The notes beneath the pieces were generated by a model. It saw only the letters and a program-made list of their open reading frames with translations, was not told where the DNA came from and did not search any database. This document shows positions 42,041 to 50,581 of a DNA stretch of 64,000 nucleotides, in pieces; positions within the stretch are counted from its first letter, which is position 1, and each line of letters starts with the position of its first letter. The position numbers and the translations under genes were made by a program. Origin of the DNA: Arthrobacter sp. DNA4 (lineage in GTDB: Bacteria; Actinomycetota; Actinomycetes; Actinomycetales; Micrococcaceae); assembly GCF_024362385.1 (NCBI RefSeq), contig NZ_CP101466.1, forward strand, positions 124,001 to 188,000, read 5' to 3'.

Positions 42041-43606
42041 ATGTCCAATCCCACCATTGCCGTTGTCGGCAGCGGCCCCATCGGATCCACCTACGCCCGT
42101 GTGCTGCTGGAGCAGGCCCCGAACGCTCGCGTGATCATGTTTGAAGCCGGACCCCAGCTGACCGCCGTGCCCGGGGAGAGCGTCCGGAACATCCCGGACC
42201 CGGCCGAAAAGGCGCGGGCCCGGGAGATGTCCCAGGGCCCCCAGGCCGGCGCGTACCGGGAGTCGCTCGGCATCCCCGCCGCAACCGTCACCGAGGGCAT
42301 GTTCACCGCACGCCAAGGCACTCACCTACTGGACTTCGGTGGAGAAGGCTCCGCCCACGCACCATCCTTCCCGGCCGCGGCTGCCGCCACCAACGTGGGC
42401 GGCCAGGGTGCCCACTGGACCTGCGCGACGCCGTCCCCCGCTTTCAGCGAAAAGGTGGCCTTCATCGGGGATGACGAGTGGGACAGCCTGATCGAGGAAG
42501 CCAAGGGGCTGCTGCACGTCCACAGCGCCGCGTTCGCGGATTCCAAGGTCGGGGAAGCCATCCGCCGCCTGCTGGACGGGGAGTTCGGGGCGGAACTGCC
42601 CGAAGGCTACGGCGTGGGCACGCTCCCGGTGGCCGGGGACCCGCAGCCGGACGGGTCCGTGCGCTGGGCAGGGGCCGACGTCGTCCTCGGGCCCCTGGCG
42701 GATAAAACCAGCCCGCTCTCCCAACGGTTCGAACTCCGCGACCTGACCCTGGTGCGCCGCGTGGAACTGGACGGGCACCGCGTCACCGGCGTCACCGTCC
42801 ACGACCTGCGCACGGGCGATGAGTCATTCGTACCCGCCGACGTGGTGGTGGTGGCGGCGGACGCCTTCCGCTCCCCGCAGCTCCTGTGGGCCTCCGGCGT
42901 CAGGCCCAAGGCGCTGGGCCACTACCTGACTGAACACCCGGTGGTGATCTCCACTGTTGCCCTGGACGCCGACAAGATGAAGCAGTTCGCCACTGAGGAG
43001 GACCTCGACGCGGAACTGGCCCGGCGTGCCCAGAACCCGGCGGACCCGGTGGCGGCCGTGAACCGTATCCCGTTCTCCGAGCCGGAGCACCCCTTCTCCG
43101 TCCAGGTGATGTACTCCGAGTCGACACCCTTCCCCATGGAGCCTGGTACGCCCTACTCCGACAACCGGTGGGGGTACGTCAACATGGGCTACGGCATGCG
43201 CAAGCATCCCCGCTACGAGGACGCGGTCACCTTCGATGAGGACGAACAAGACTACCGCGGCTTCCCGAACATGACCATCGAGTACGCCCTCACCGAGCGG
43301 GAGGAAAAGGAAATCGCGGAGGCCACCGAGCGGCTCCGGCGTGCCGGCAAGGCGCTGGGGGTATTCGTGGCGGAGCCCCGGCTCATGCCCAACGGCTCCA
43401 GCCTGCATTACCAGGGCACCATGCGGATGGGGGAGGCCGACGACGGGAGCTCGGTGGCTGATCCATGGTCACGGGTGTGGGGCTACGAGAACCTGGTGGT
43501 GGGCGGAAACGCGCTCATCCCGACGGCCACCGCCATGAACCCCACCCTGATGAGCGTGGCCATCGCCGTCCGCGGGGCACGGAAGATCGCCAAGGAGCTC
43601 TCGTAA
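42041..43606 (+). CDS. GMC oxidoreductase of the pyranose-oxidase/C-glycoside 3-oxidase (CarA-like) type, second copy
   Basis: The 521-residue flavoprotein has AVVGSGPIGSTYARV (7-21) for FAD, GAHWTCATP with His125 at the pyranose-oxidase FAD-linking position, and LHYQGTMRMG plus MNPTLMS for the catalytic His and Asn. AAAGGAGA precedes ATG 42041. It is roughly collinear with the copy at 28744 but with many differences, including an extra insert near residues 300-340. Having two such oxidases beside five deglycosidase sets suggests more than one glycoside is handled. Sugar C-3 oxidation is inferred from the CarA group. Confidence 0.8.
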   Translation: MSNPTIAVVGSGPIGSTYARVLLEQAPNARVIMFEAGPQLTAVPGESVRNIPDPAEKARAREMSQGPQAGAYRESLGIPAATVTEGMFTARQGTHLLDFGGEGSAHAPSFPAAAAATNVGGQGAHWTCATPSPAFSEKVAFIGDDEWDSLIEEAKGLLHVHSAAFADSKVGEAIRRLLDGEFGAELPEGYGVGTLPVAGDPQPDGSVRWAGADVVLGPLADKTSPLSQRFELRDLTLVRRVELDGHRVTGVTVHDLRTGDESFVPADVVVVAADAFRSPQLLWASGVRPKALGHYLTEHPVVISTVALDADKMKQFATEEDLDAELARRAQNPADPVAAVNRIPFSEPEHPFSVQVMYSESTPFPMEPGTPYSDNRWGYVNMGYGMRKHPRYEDAVTFDEDEQDYRGFPNMTIEYALTEREEKEIAEATERLRRAGKALGVFVAEPRLMPNGSSLHYQGTMRMGEADDGSSVADPWSRVWGYENLVVGGNALIPTATAMNPTLMSVAIAVRGARKIAKELS

Positions 43607-43622
43607 ACCAGCGGCGCCCACC

Positions 43623-43654
43623 GTGCGGCGGCGTGCCAGCCGGCGCCGCCGCAC
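43623..43654. terminator. GC-rich hairpin after the GMC oxidoreductase
   Basis: GTGCGGCGGCG (43623-43633) and CGCCGCCGCAC (43644-43654) form a perfect 11-bp stem with a 10-base loop, 16 bp after the GMC stop and 26 bp before the LysR start. It likely separates the two transcription units. No U run is present. Confidence 0.6.
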
Positions 43655-43680
43655 CGGCGGGGCACGGATAACCTGTGGGT

Positions 43681-44637
43681 ATGAAGAACCTGGACCTGAA
43701 CCTGCTGCCCCACCTGCAGGTCCTGCTGGAGCTGCGGAACATCACCAGGGCCGCGGAGCGGCTGCAGTTGAGCCAGCCTGCCACTAGTGCCGCGATGGCC
43801 AGGCTGAGGCGCCACTTCGACGACGAGCTCCTGGTCCGCAACGGCCGCACCTACGACCTCACGCCCTTCGCGCAGTCCCTGGTGCCCCTGGTCGACGAGG
43901 CGATGCTGCACATCCAGCGCGCCACCCGGATCCGGTCCGGCTTTGACGCTGCCACCAGTGAGCGTGAGTTCGTCATCGCGGCATCCGACTACGCAGCAGC
44001 GCTGATTGTGGGTCCGCTGCGCGGGATCCTTCAGGATGAGGCCCCGGGTGTGTCCGTCGATTTCGTTCCCACCACAGGCTTCCAGGGCCAGCTGGCGGAC
44101 TATGCAAAGATCGACCTGCTCGTGGGACCTACCGGGTACCGGATGCAGGGCCTGAGCAAGCAGGTGTTCCGGGACAGCTTCGTGGCGGTCGTCGACGCCG
44201 GCAACCTGCTGCTGCAGCAGCCCAGACTGACTCTCGACGACCTCGCCACGGTGCCGCACGCCGTCGGCTACTTTGGCGAGGGGATCAGCACTCCGGCGGA
44301 CAGGTTGTTCGAGGCCCGTGGCATCCAGCGCCGGGTGGCCGCGGTGGTGGCAGGGTTCCTGTCCCTCCCGCTGCTGGTGGAAGGGACCGACCTGGTGGCC
44401 CTGGTGCCCGGGATGCTGGCGGCCAGGGCCCAGCGGGGAGCCAACATCGCCGTCCTCCGGCTTGACGACGACGCGGAGGCATCCCTGGTGGAAGCCATGT
44501 ACTGGCACCCGTCACAGGCCGAGGACCCCGCGAGCGTCTGGCTGCGCTCGGTGGTTCAGCGGTCCTGCTCCCGGCTGGAAGAGCTGTTTCCGGCCAGCAC
44601 GCATCCCTTGACTATCCGCGGGGCGGATACCACCTAG
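43681..44637 (+). CDS. LysR-family regulator near the aromatic operon
   Basis: The 318-residue protein has a helix-turn-helix at about residues 6-62 (LDLNLLPHLQVLLELRNITR, LQLSQPATSAAMARLRRHF) and a LysR effector domain (FVIAASDYAAALIVGPL). It resembles the regulator at 23202 in its LDLNLL opening. The start is ATG 43681; a GTG 6 bp upstream is possible. It sits between the glycoside island and an SDR, close to the minus-strand aromatic catabolism operon, which is its likely target. Aromatic ring metabolites are common inducers of this group. Confidence 0.85.
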   Translation: MKNLDLNLLPHLQVLLELRNITRAAERLQLSQPATSAAMARLRRHFDDELLVRNGRTYDLTPFAQSLVPLVDEAMLHIQRATRIRSGFDAATSEREFVIAASDYAAALIVGPLRGILQDEAPGVSVDFVPTTGFQGQLADYAKIDLLVGPTGYRMQGLSKQVFRDSFVAVVDAGNLLLQQPRLTLDDLATVPHAVGYFGEGISTPADRLFEARGIQRRVAAVVAGFLSLPLLVEGTDLVALVPGMLAARAQRGANIAVLRLDDDAEASLVEAMYWHPSQAEDPASVWLRSVVQRSCSRLEELFPASTHPLTIRGADTT

Positions 44638-44711
44638 ACCCGGAACGCCGTTCCCGGCACGGACCTTCCCTGCAAAAGTCTTAGGGAAAGACCCTCCCGG
44701 AAGGAACCCCC

Positions 44712-45494
44712 ATGCCCGTTTCCACCCAGCGCCTGGTAAGCAAGACCGCCGTCATCACCGGAACGGCCAGCGGCCAGGGGAGGGCCGCCGCGCTGGCCTT
44801 CGCCGAGGCAGGAGCGTACGTGGTGGGCTGCGACATGGACGACGACGGCGCCGCGGCCACGGTCCGGACGGTCACCGGGGCCGGGGGACGGATGAGCAGT
44901 GCACGGGTGGATCTGACCGATGAGGCAGCGGTGGCGGCATGGGCTTCAGGCGTCGCCGCGCAGCACGGCCAGGTCCACATCCTGTACGCCAACGCCGCCG
45001 TCACCCGGTTCGCCCCTGTCGAGGAGCTCACGTATGCCGACTGGAAGTGGAACGTTGAGCACGAAATGGACGTGGTGTTCCTGCCGGTGAAGTATTTCTG
45101 GCCGCAGCTGGTCCAGGCGGGGAACGGCGCCATCGTCCTGGTGGGCTCCACCGCAGGCGTCACCGGGTCCATGACCAATGGCCGTCTGGCACACACCGCC
45201 ACCAAGGGCGCAGTGGTGGCCATGACCAAACAGCTTGCTGCCGAAGGGGCGCGGCACGGGCTGCGCGTGAACGCCGTCAGCCCCGGAATGATCCGCACCG
45301 CTGCCACCGATGGCAACCTCCTCGCTGCCGGCCACCCCAGGCGGACCATCGCCGGCAGCATCCCGCTGGGGCGGATCGGCGCACCCGAGGAAGTGGCCAG
45401 GTGCGCGCTGTTCCTGGCCTCCGATGAAGCCTCCTACGTCACGGGGGCCAACCTGATGGTCGACGGCGGGTGGTCGGCAGTGCTGCCCGGCTGA
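44712..45494 (+). CDS. SDR-family oxidoreductase with His in place of the active-site Tyr
   Basis: The 260-residue SDR has TGTASGQGRA as the cofactor motif (15-24), YANAAV for NAG, and LVGSTAG with the catalytic Ser. The usual YxxxK appears as HTATK, so the catalytic Tyr is replaced by His. The C-terminal NLMVDGGWS is normal. AAGGAACCCC lies before the ATG. It is convergent with another SDR. The change may mark a subfamily with a different proton donor or an altered reaction; the substrate is unknown. Confidence 0.82.
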   Translation: MPVSTQRLVSKTAVITGTASGQGRAAALAFAEAGAYVVGCDMDDDGAAATVRTVTGAGGRMSSARVDLTDEAAVAAWASGVAAQHGQVHILYANAAVTRFAPVEELTYADWKWNVEHEMDVVFLPVKYFWPQLVQAGNGAIVLVGSTAGVTGSMTNGRLAHTATKGAVVAMTKQLAAEGARHGLRVNAVSPGMIRTAATDGNLLAAGHPRRTIAGSIPLGRIGAPEEVARCALFLASDEASYVTGANLMVDGGWSAVLPG

Positions 45495-45516
45495 CCTTCC
45501 CTGCCTGGAGGGGGAG

Positions 45517-46293
45517 TCAGCGCAGCGCGTCGGAGATGGACTTGGCCCCGCCGTGCGCTGACTGGCCCCCGTCCACGGGGATCTCCGCGCCGGTCACAAA
45601 GGAGGAGAGCGGGCTGAGCAGGAAGAGCACGACGGCGGCCACTTCCTCCACGCATCCCGTGCGGCCGAGCGGGGTTTCGGCCACGCTGGCCTGCCGGAAG
45701 TCCGGCTTGGCGCCGGTCGTCATGGGCGTCTCGATGAAGCCCGGGTGGACGGTGTTCACCCGGATGCCCCGGGGGCCCAGCTCCATGGCTGCCACTTGCG
45801 AGAGCCCCCGGAGGGCCCATTTGCTGGCGGTGTAGGCCACCGGGTAATGCGCCGTGAGACCCGCCACGGAACCGACGTTAACAACCGCTGCCCCGCTGCC
45901 CATCAGGGGAGCCAACGCCTGGATGCCCAGCATGCTGGCGGCCACGTTCACCTCGTAAACCTTCTGCAGGTCAGCAACCGAGGCATCCAACAGGCGGCTG
46001 CGCTGCGTGATGCCGGCATTGTTGACCAGCCCGTCCACCTGCCACCCCTGGGACCTGACCCACTCGGCAAGTCCGGCCCACGCGGAAGCATCGCTGACGT
46101 CCAGCTGCCGGTAGAGCAGCTCCCCTCGGGAAGACGGTGCAGCCACAGCCAGTCCGGCCGGTGTGTCAGGCGCCAGGTCCGTGGCGATAACCCGCGCTCC
46201 AGCCTCCGCCAACAGGCGTACTTCTGCTGCGCCCTGCCCCTGGGCCGCGCCGGTGACCACCACGGTGCGGCCGTCGAGCTGAAGGGAAACCAC
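45517..46293 (-). CDS. SDR-family oxidoreductase, last gene of the aromatic operon
   Basis: The 258-residue SDR has the motif TGAAQGQGAAE (14-24), NNAG, a conserved Ser in NVGSVAG, the active-site YTASK and the ending PVDGGQSAHGG. It starts at GTG directly after the FAH-family stop (TAA then GTG), so it is the seventh gene of the operon that begins at 52561. It may oxidise an alcohol intermediate of ring degradation. The substrate is not predictable. Confidence 0.83.
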   Translation of the reverse strand: MVSLQLDGRTVVVTGAAQGQGAAEVRLLAEAGARVIATDLAPDTPAGLAVAAPSSRGELLYRQLDVSDASAWAGLAEWVRSQGWQVDGLVNNAGITQRSRLLDASVADLQKVYEVNVAASMLGIQALAPLMGSGAAVVNVGSVAGLTAHYPVAYTASKWALRGLSQVAAMELGPRGIRVNTVHPGFIETPMTTGAKPDFRQASVAETPLGRTGCVEEVAAVVLFLLSPLSSFVTGAEIPVDGGQSAHGGAKSISDALR

Positions 46294-47292
46294 TTAGATC
46301 GCGGACGGAGCCGTCTGGACCGTCCGGTTCCGCGGGCGTGTCCGGGAGGCAACCCTGGTCGAGGCCTCGCGCCGGTCACCGACGGTGTTTTCGATGGTGC
46401 CGATGCCCTCCACGGTCATCCGGACGGTATCTCCGGTTTTCAGCGGCGGCGGGGTCTGGGCGCCGTTGCGCCCCCACAGTTCGGCCAGGCAGCCGCTCCC
46501 GCAGGTGCCTGAGCCCAACACGTCTCCAGGGCGCACCACGGAGTCCTGGGAGGCGTAGGCCACGAGCTCGGCGAATGGCCATCCCATGTTGGAGAGCAGG
46601 TCCTGGCCAATCTGTTCGCCATTGACGTGCACGGACATGGAGATGGGCAGGAACCCCTCGGCATCGTGCCGGTCCTCGAACTCATCGGCGGTGACAATCC
46701 AAGGCCCCAGGGTGTTGGCGAAATCCTTGCCCTTGCATGGGCCCAGGCTGACCTTCATTTCCCGGCGCTGCAGGTCCCTCGCGGACCAGTCGTTGAGGAT
46801 GGTGTAGCCGAAGATGTGCCGGTGGGCCTCCCCGGCGGACAGGTTGCTGCCGTCACTGCCCGGCACATGGCCGACGACGGCGGCGACTTCCGTTTCGAAG
46901 TCCAGGTCCGTGCAGCCGGCGGGAATTCCGATGACCGCACCGGTCCCGGTCACCGTGTGCGGGTTGGTGAAGTAGAACGTGGGTGCCTCATACCATTCCG
47001 CTGCCACGCTTACCACGCCGTCGATGCTCTTCCGCACACCCTCGACGTGCTCTTCAAACGCCACGAAGTCGCGGATGGTGGCAGGCGCCAGCGGGGCAAT
47101 CAGCTGCACGTCCGCCAAAGGAACGGCAGGACCGTATCCAATGGTGTGCCGGGCAATATCCAGCGCCCTTTCCAGTCCGGCGTCGAGCAGCGCCTGCACG
47201 TCCTGGCCCTGGGGGAGGGCGTGGCAGGTGCCGCCGTCAACAAAGCCGGACTGCGTCCCGCCGTCGTGGTTCCAACGGGCGATCTTGACCAT
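46294..47292 (-). CDS. Fumarylacetoacetate hydrolase-family protein
   Basis: The 332-residue protein has RDFVAFEEHV near residue 93, the metal-binding LDFETEVAAVVG near 147, a mid-domain FGYTILNDWSARDLQ and the conserved KGKDFANTLGPWIV. Family members hydrolyse C-C bonds in, decarboxylate or isomerise ring-cleavage products. Its layout with the long N-terminal part and DLDFETE is closer to the fumarylacetoacetase-like branch than the 2-hydroxyhepta-dienedioate isomerase branch. It lies 11 bp after the amidohydrolase and abuts the SDR. Confidence 0.85.
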   Translation of the reverse strand: MVKIARWNHDGGTQSGFVDGGTCHALPQGQDVQALLDAGLERALDIARHTIGYGPAVPLADVQLIAPLAPATIRDFVAFEEHVEGVRKSIDGVVSVAAEWYEAPTFYFTNPHTVTGTGAVIGIPAGCTDLDFETEVAAVVGHVPGSDGSNLSAGEAHRHIFGYTILNDWSARDLQRREMKVSLGPCKGKDFANTLGPWIVTADEFEDRHDAEGFLPISMSVHVNGEQIGQDLLSNMGWPFAELVAYASQDSVVRPGDVLGSGTCGSGCLAELWGRNGAQTPPPLKTGDTVRMTVEGIGTIENTVGDRREASTRVASRTRPRNRTVQTAPSAI

Positions 47293-47303
47293 GAATCTGT
47301 TCC

Positions 47304-48377
47304 TTAGGCTGGGTGGCTGGCGGTGCGGACCGAAGCGGGCGTTATGCCCAGTGTTGCGGCGTTTCCGGCCAGCACGCTGGCCCGGTGGTCCCCGGGGAGC
47401 TGTGCCTCAACGACCTCCGCCACGGGCTGGTCCGAGCCCATGTCGAACGGGTAGTCCGAGCCGAGCAGTACCTGCTCGGGGCCGGCCGCGGCCACAAGCG
47501 CCCGCAGCTCGGCCGCGCTGTGCACCAGCGAGTCGAAGTAGAGCCTCTTCAGGTAGGACGACGGCGGCTCGGCGCACCCATGTGCCTCGGGCCGGACGCG
47601 CCAGGCGTGGTCGGACCGGCCCAGGGTGGTGGGAAGGTAGCCGCCGCCGTGCGCAGCCAGGACCTTGAGGCCAGGGTGGCGGTCCAGGACGCCGCTGAAG
47701 ACCAGGTGGGACAGGGCCACGGCGTTTTCGGCGGGCTGGGAGACGGTGTTGGCCAGGTAGAACCGGTCCAGCCGCTCATCGAGGGAGCAGCCGAACGGGT
47801 GCAGGAACACCAGCGCGCCCAGCTCCTCCGCCCGTGACCAGAAGGCCTCCAGCCGGGGGTCCGAGAGCTCAACCGTGCTGCGCTCCGGGTCCGCGGGGGT
47901 GGCGGCGAAGGAGCCGATCTCGACGCCCAGCAGGCCGCATTCCAGCACGGCGTGGTCCAGGGCTTCGACCATCAGGCCGGGGTGCTGGAGCGGGACCAGG
48001 CCCAGCCCGTTGAGCCGCTCCGGGGCCCGGTCCACGAAGTCACGGACTGCCTGGTTGGCCTGCTTTGCCAGCTCCAGCGCCAGTTCCTCCCCCGCGAAGT
48101 AGTAAAAGTGCGACGGTGACGGCGAGACCAGCTGGACGTCCACACCCTGGGCGTCCATATCGGCCAGTCGGCGGTCCAGGTCCGTCAGCTGCGGCCAGCG
48201 TTCCTTGATCATCCTGCCCGAAGCCGCCATCGACTCAGGTCCGTTGCGCCGCACCTCCAGGGCCTGCTGCGCGCCGAAGCCCTCGGGGTCGGCTTCTGCC
48301 ACCAGTTGCTGGAGGGCCGGAAGCAGGATGTGGGCGTGGACGTCCACCGTGGGGGACCCACCGGAGCCGGTGCTCAT
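47304..48377 (-). CDS. ACMSD-like amidohydrolase-family protein
   Basis: The 357-residue TIM barrel metalloenzyme has DVHAHILLP (11-19) at the N-terminus, FLHPFG, AAHGGGYLP and LLGSDYPFDMG, giving the His and Asp metal ligands of the 2-amino-3-carboxymuconate semialdehyde decarboxylase group. Members decarboxylate or hydrolyse aromatic acids and ring-cleavage products. It overlaps the monooxygenase stop by 4 bases. In this operon it may decarboxylate a ring-cleavage intermediate or an aromatic acid. Confidence 0.84.
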   Translation of the reverse strand: MSTGSGGSPTVDVHAHILLPALQQLVAEADPEGFGAQQALEVRRNGPESMAASGRMIKERWPQLTDLDRRLADMDAQGVDVQLVSPSPSHFYYFAGEELALELAKQANQAVRDFVDRAPERLNGLGLVPLQHPGLMVEALDHAVLECGLLGVEIGSFAATPADPERSTVELSDPRLEAFWSRAEELGALVFLHPFGCSLDERLDRFYLANTVSQPAENAVALSHLVFSGVLDRHPGLKVLAAHGGGYLPTTLGRSDHAWRVRPEAHGCAEPPSSYLKRLYFDSLVHSAAELRALVAAAGPEQVLLGSDYPFDMGSDQPVAEVVEAQLPGDHRASVLAGNAATLGITPASVRTASHPA

Positions 48378-49498
48378 GCCGGCTCCTTCAGCATCACGGA
48401 GAGGCCGTGCATCAGGCCCGGCACGTCGGCGTCACGGACGCCGTCGAGCATCCACTGGCCCAGCTGGACGGAGGCGTTGACCACTGCCTTGGCCCGTTCC
48501 AGCCGGCGGTCGGTGAACTCCTTGAACAGGGTTTCGGTCACGTGGTCGGCGTTGATCAGCAGTTCGGCCAGGACGGCGGCGTCCTCCAGCGCCATAGCCG
48601 CACCCTGCGCCACCGTGGGCGGGCAGCTGTGCGCGGCATCGCCAATGATGACGGTGCGGCCTCGGTTCCACGGACCATCGACGAGGTGGGTGGTGAACCA
48701 CGTGTAGTTGATGCGGGCACTCTGGTCCAGGTTCGCGCGGATTTCGTTCCAGGGGCCGCCGTAGGCTGCGGCGAGTTCAGCCATGATGCGGGGGCCGTCC
48801 CCGTGTTTGCGTTCCTGTGCCTTTTCCACCAGGTAGGCGTAGATGGTGTCCGGGCCGGTGGGGCAGTACCCGGCGATGAAGCAGGGGCCGCCGTAGGTCA
48901 GGTCCGTGCGGACAACCTCTTTCGGCCGCGGCACAAAGGCACGCCAGATGCCCATACCGGTGGACTTGGGCTCGACGTCGATGCCGATGGCCTTGCGGAC
49001 CGCGGAGTGCAGGCCGTCGGCGCCAACCAGGAGGTCATAGGCCGCGGTGCCGCCGTCGGCGGTGCTGACGGTGACGGACCCGCCGTCGTCCGCTATCCCC
49101 GTGACTGTCTTCCCGTAGCTGATCCGGGCGCCCGCCCGCTCAGCCCGTTCCCGAAGGATGGCCGTCAGGTCCGGACGGTACATGCCCATCGTGGCCGGGA
49201 GGTCGTCGCCGCCGGTGCGGATGTCCTCAAGGACCGCGATGACGGTGCCTGCCGGGTCCGGGGCGCGCAGGCCCAGGGTGCTGAAGCCGTAGCCTTTCGC
49301 CTCGACCTGCTCCCAGACGCCGAGTTGGCGGAGGACCCGCAGGGCGTTCCCCTGGAGGGTGATCCCGGAGCCGAGGGTCTGGGGTGCGTCCGTCTTCTCC
49401 AGGACTTCCACCTGGATGCCGGCGTCGGCCAGGAGGATGGCGGCTGCCAGCCCCGCGGCTCCCGCACCGACGATTCCGACGTTCTGTACTGCTGCCAT
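48374..49498 (-). CDS. FAD-dependent aromatic monooxygenase (salicylate/3-hydroxybenzoate hydroxylase type)
   Basis: The 374-residue flavoprotein has GIVGAGAAGLAAAILLADAG (7-26) for the FAD ADP part, LLVGADGLHSAVR (the DG motif), and IIGDAAHSCPPTVAQG for the ribityl part, all typical of the para-hydroxybenzoate hydroxylase class. These NAD(P)H-dependent enzymes add an ortho hydroxyl to phenolic acids, making substrates for ring-cleavage dioxygenases. It lies in the same operon as an extradiol dioxygenase. The exact phenol is not predictable from sequence. Confidence 0.86.
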   Translation of the reverse strand: MAAVQNVGIVGAGAAGLAAAILLADAGIQVEVLEKTDAPQTLGSGITLQGNALRVLRQLGVWEQVEAKGYGFSTLGLRAPDPAGTVIAVLEDIRTGGDDLPATMGMYRPDLTAILRERAERAGARISYGKTVTGIADDGGSVTVSTADGGTAAYDLLVGADGLHSAVRKAIGIDVEPKSTGMGIWRAFVPRPKEVVRTDLTYGGPCFIAGYCPTGPDTIYAYLVEKAQERKHGDGPRIMAELAAAYGGPWNEIRANLDQSARINYTWFTTHLVDGPWNRGRTVIIGDAAHSCPPTVAQGAAMALEDAAVLAELLINADHVTETLFKEFTDRRLERAKAVVNASVQLGQWMLDGVRDADVPGLMHGLSVMLKEPA

Positions 49499-49549
49499 CG
49501 CTGACTCCTTTGGTGTGACGGCGTTACTGCTGGTGGTTGTTTGGAAAAG

Positions 49550-50581
49550 TTACCGGAGTGCGATCGGGTTGACCGGCGAACCGACGGCCCCGGTGATGGG
49601 CAGGGGCGCGGCGGTGAGCAGGAAGTCGTACCTGCCGTCCGCCGCGCACGCTTCCGCCAGCCCGTCCGGGTCCCACATCTCGCCCAGGAACAGGCCCAGG
49701 TTGGGGATGGCGATCTGGTGCAGCGGCTGGAACGCGCCGTCGAATTCATTTGGGCGGACCTCGAAGCCCCAGGTGTCGGTGGCGATTCCGGCGATCTCAC
49801 TCTTGTGCAGCCACGGCGCGGTGCTGAACGACAGGCCGGGGGCGGACCCGCCGGCGTAGTCGCCCCAGCCGTCACGGCGTACCCGGGAGTACTGCCCGGT
49901 ACGGATCACCACGATGTCGCCCCGGCGCACTTCGGAACTGGGGCCTTGGAGCCCGATGGTCCGCTGGAGGTGTTCCGGGGTGATAGCAAAACCGTCCGGC
50001 AGCTCGCCGTCGTCCCGTCCCAGGTCAGGACCCAGCGCGCGGCCCACGTCGAGCAGCACACCCCGGGTGGCGATCTTGGCTGCCGCAGTCTCGATCCCGG
50101 TCACCAGGTCGCCTTCCGAGGTGACCACATCTCCCGCGGCGCGGCCGTTCCAGGCCTTGCCCTGGTCGAAGATGTGGCCCAGGCCGTCCCACTGGGTGGA
50201 GCACTGCAGCGGCATGGCGATGACGTCGTCCGCGCCGCCGAAGCCGTGCGGGAAGCCCTGGTTGCCGCGCTCGGCGTCCACTCCGGTGTCCGTCATGGTG
50301 TGGACGGGATTCGTGCGGCGGCGCCAGCCTTTTTGTGGTCCGTTGGTGTCGAACGGCTGGGACAGCGAGAACGCCTCGCCGGTCTTCACCAGGGCCGCTG
50401 CTTCGATCCGCTTGCCGGTGTCGATGAAGTTCAGGGTGCCCAGGACGTCATCGTGGCCCCAGCGGCCCCAGTTGTTGTGGGCCACTGCCATGGCGCGGAT
50501 GCTGCCGAGCGGGTCTTCACGCCGGACAACCGGGGAATCGGTTGATTCCCCGGTGCCGGTTGCTGTGTCCTGGGTGGTCAC
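49550..50581 (-). CDS. Cyclase-family (kynurenine formamidase-like) metal hydrolase
   Basis: The 343-residue protein starts at GTG, overlapping the natural stop of the upstream FAH gene (GTGA). It matches the cyclase family: CSTQWDGLGHIFDQGKAWNG holds the metal His/Asp in the QWD..H variant, followed by GVLLDVGRALG and GDIVVIRTG. Members hydrolyse amides, lactones or ring-cleavage products. Frameshifts in the upstream gene bring the two into one open frame, but the overlap and its own start argue for a separate protein. Confidence 0.82.
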   Translation of the reverse strand: MTTQDTATGTGESTDSPVVRREDPLGSIRAMAVAHNNWGRWGHDDVLGTLNFIDTGKRIEAAALVKTGEAFSLSQPFDTNGPQKGWRRRTNPVHTMTDTGVDAERGNQGFPHGFGGADDVIAMPLQCSTQWDGLGHIFDQGKAWNGRAAGDVVTSEGDLVTGIETAAAKIATRGVLLDVGRALGPDLGRDDGELPDGFAITPEHLQRTIGLQGPSSEVRRGDIVVIRTGQYSRVRRDGWGDYAGGSAPGLSFSTAPWLHKSEIAGIATDTWGFEVRPNEFDGAFQPLHQIAIPNLGLFLGEMWDPDGLAEACAADGRYDFLLTAAPLPITGAVGSPVNPIALR

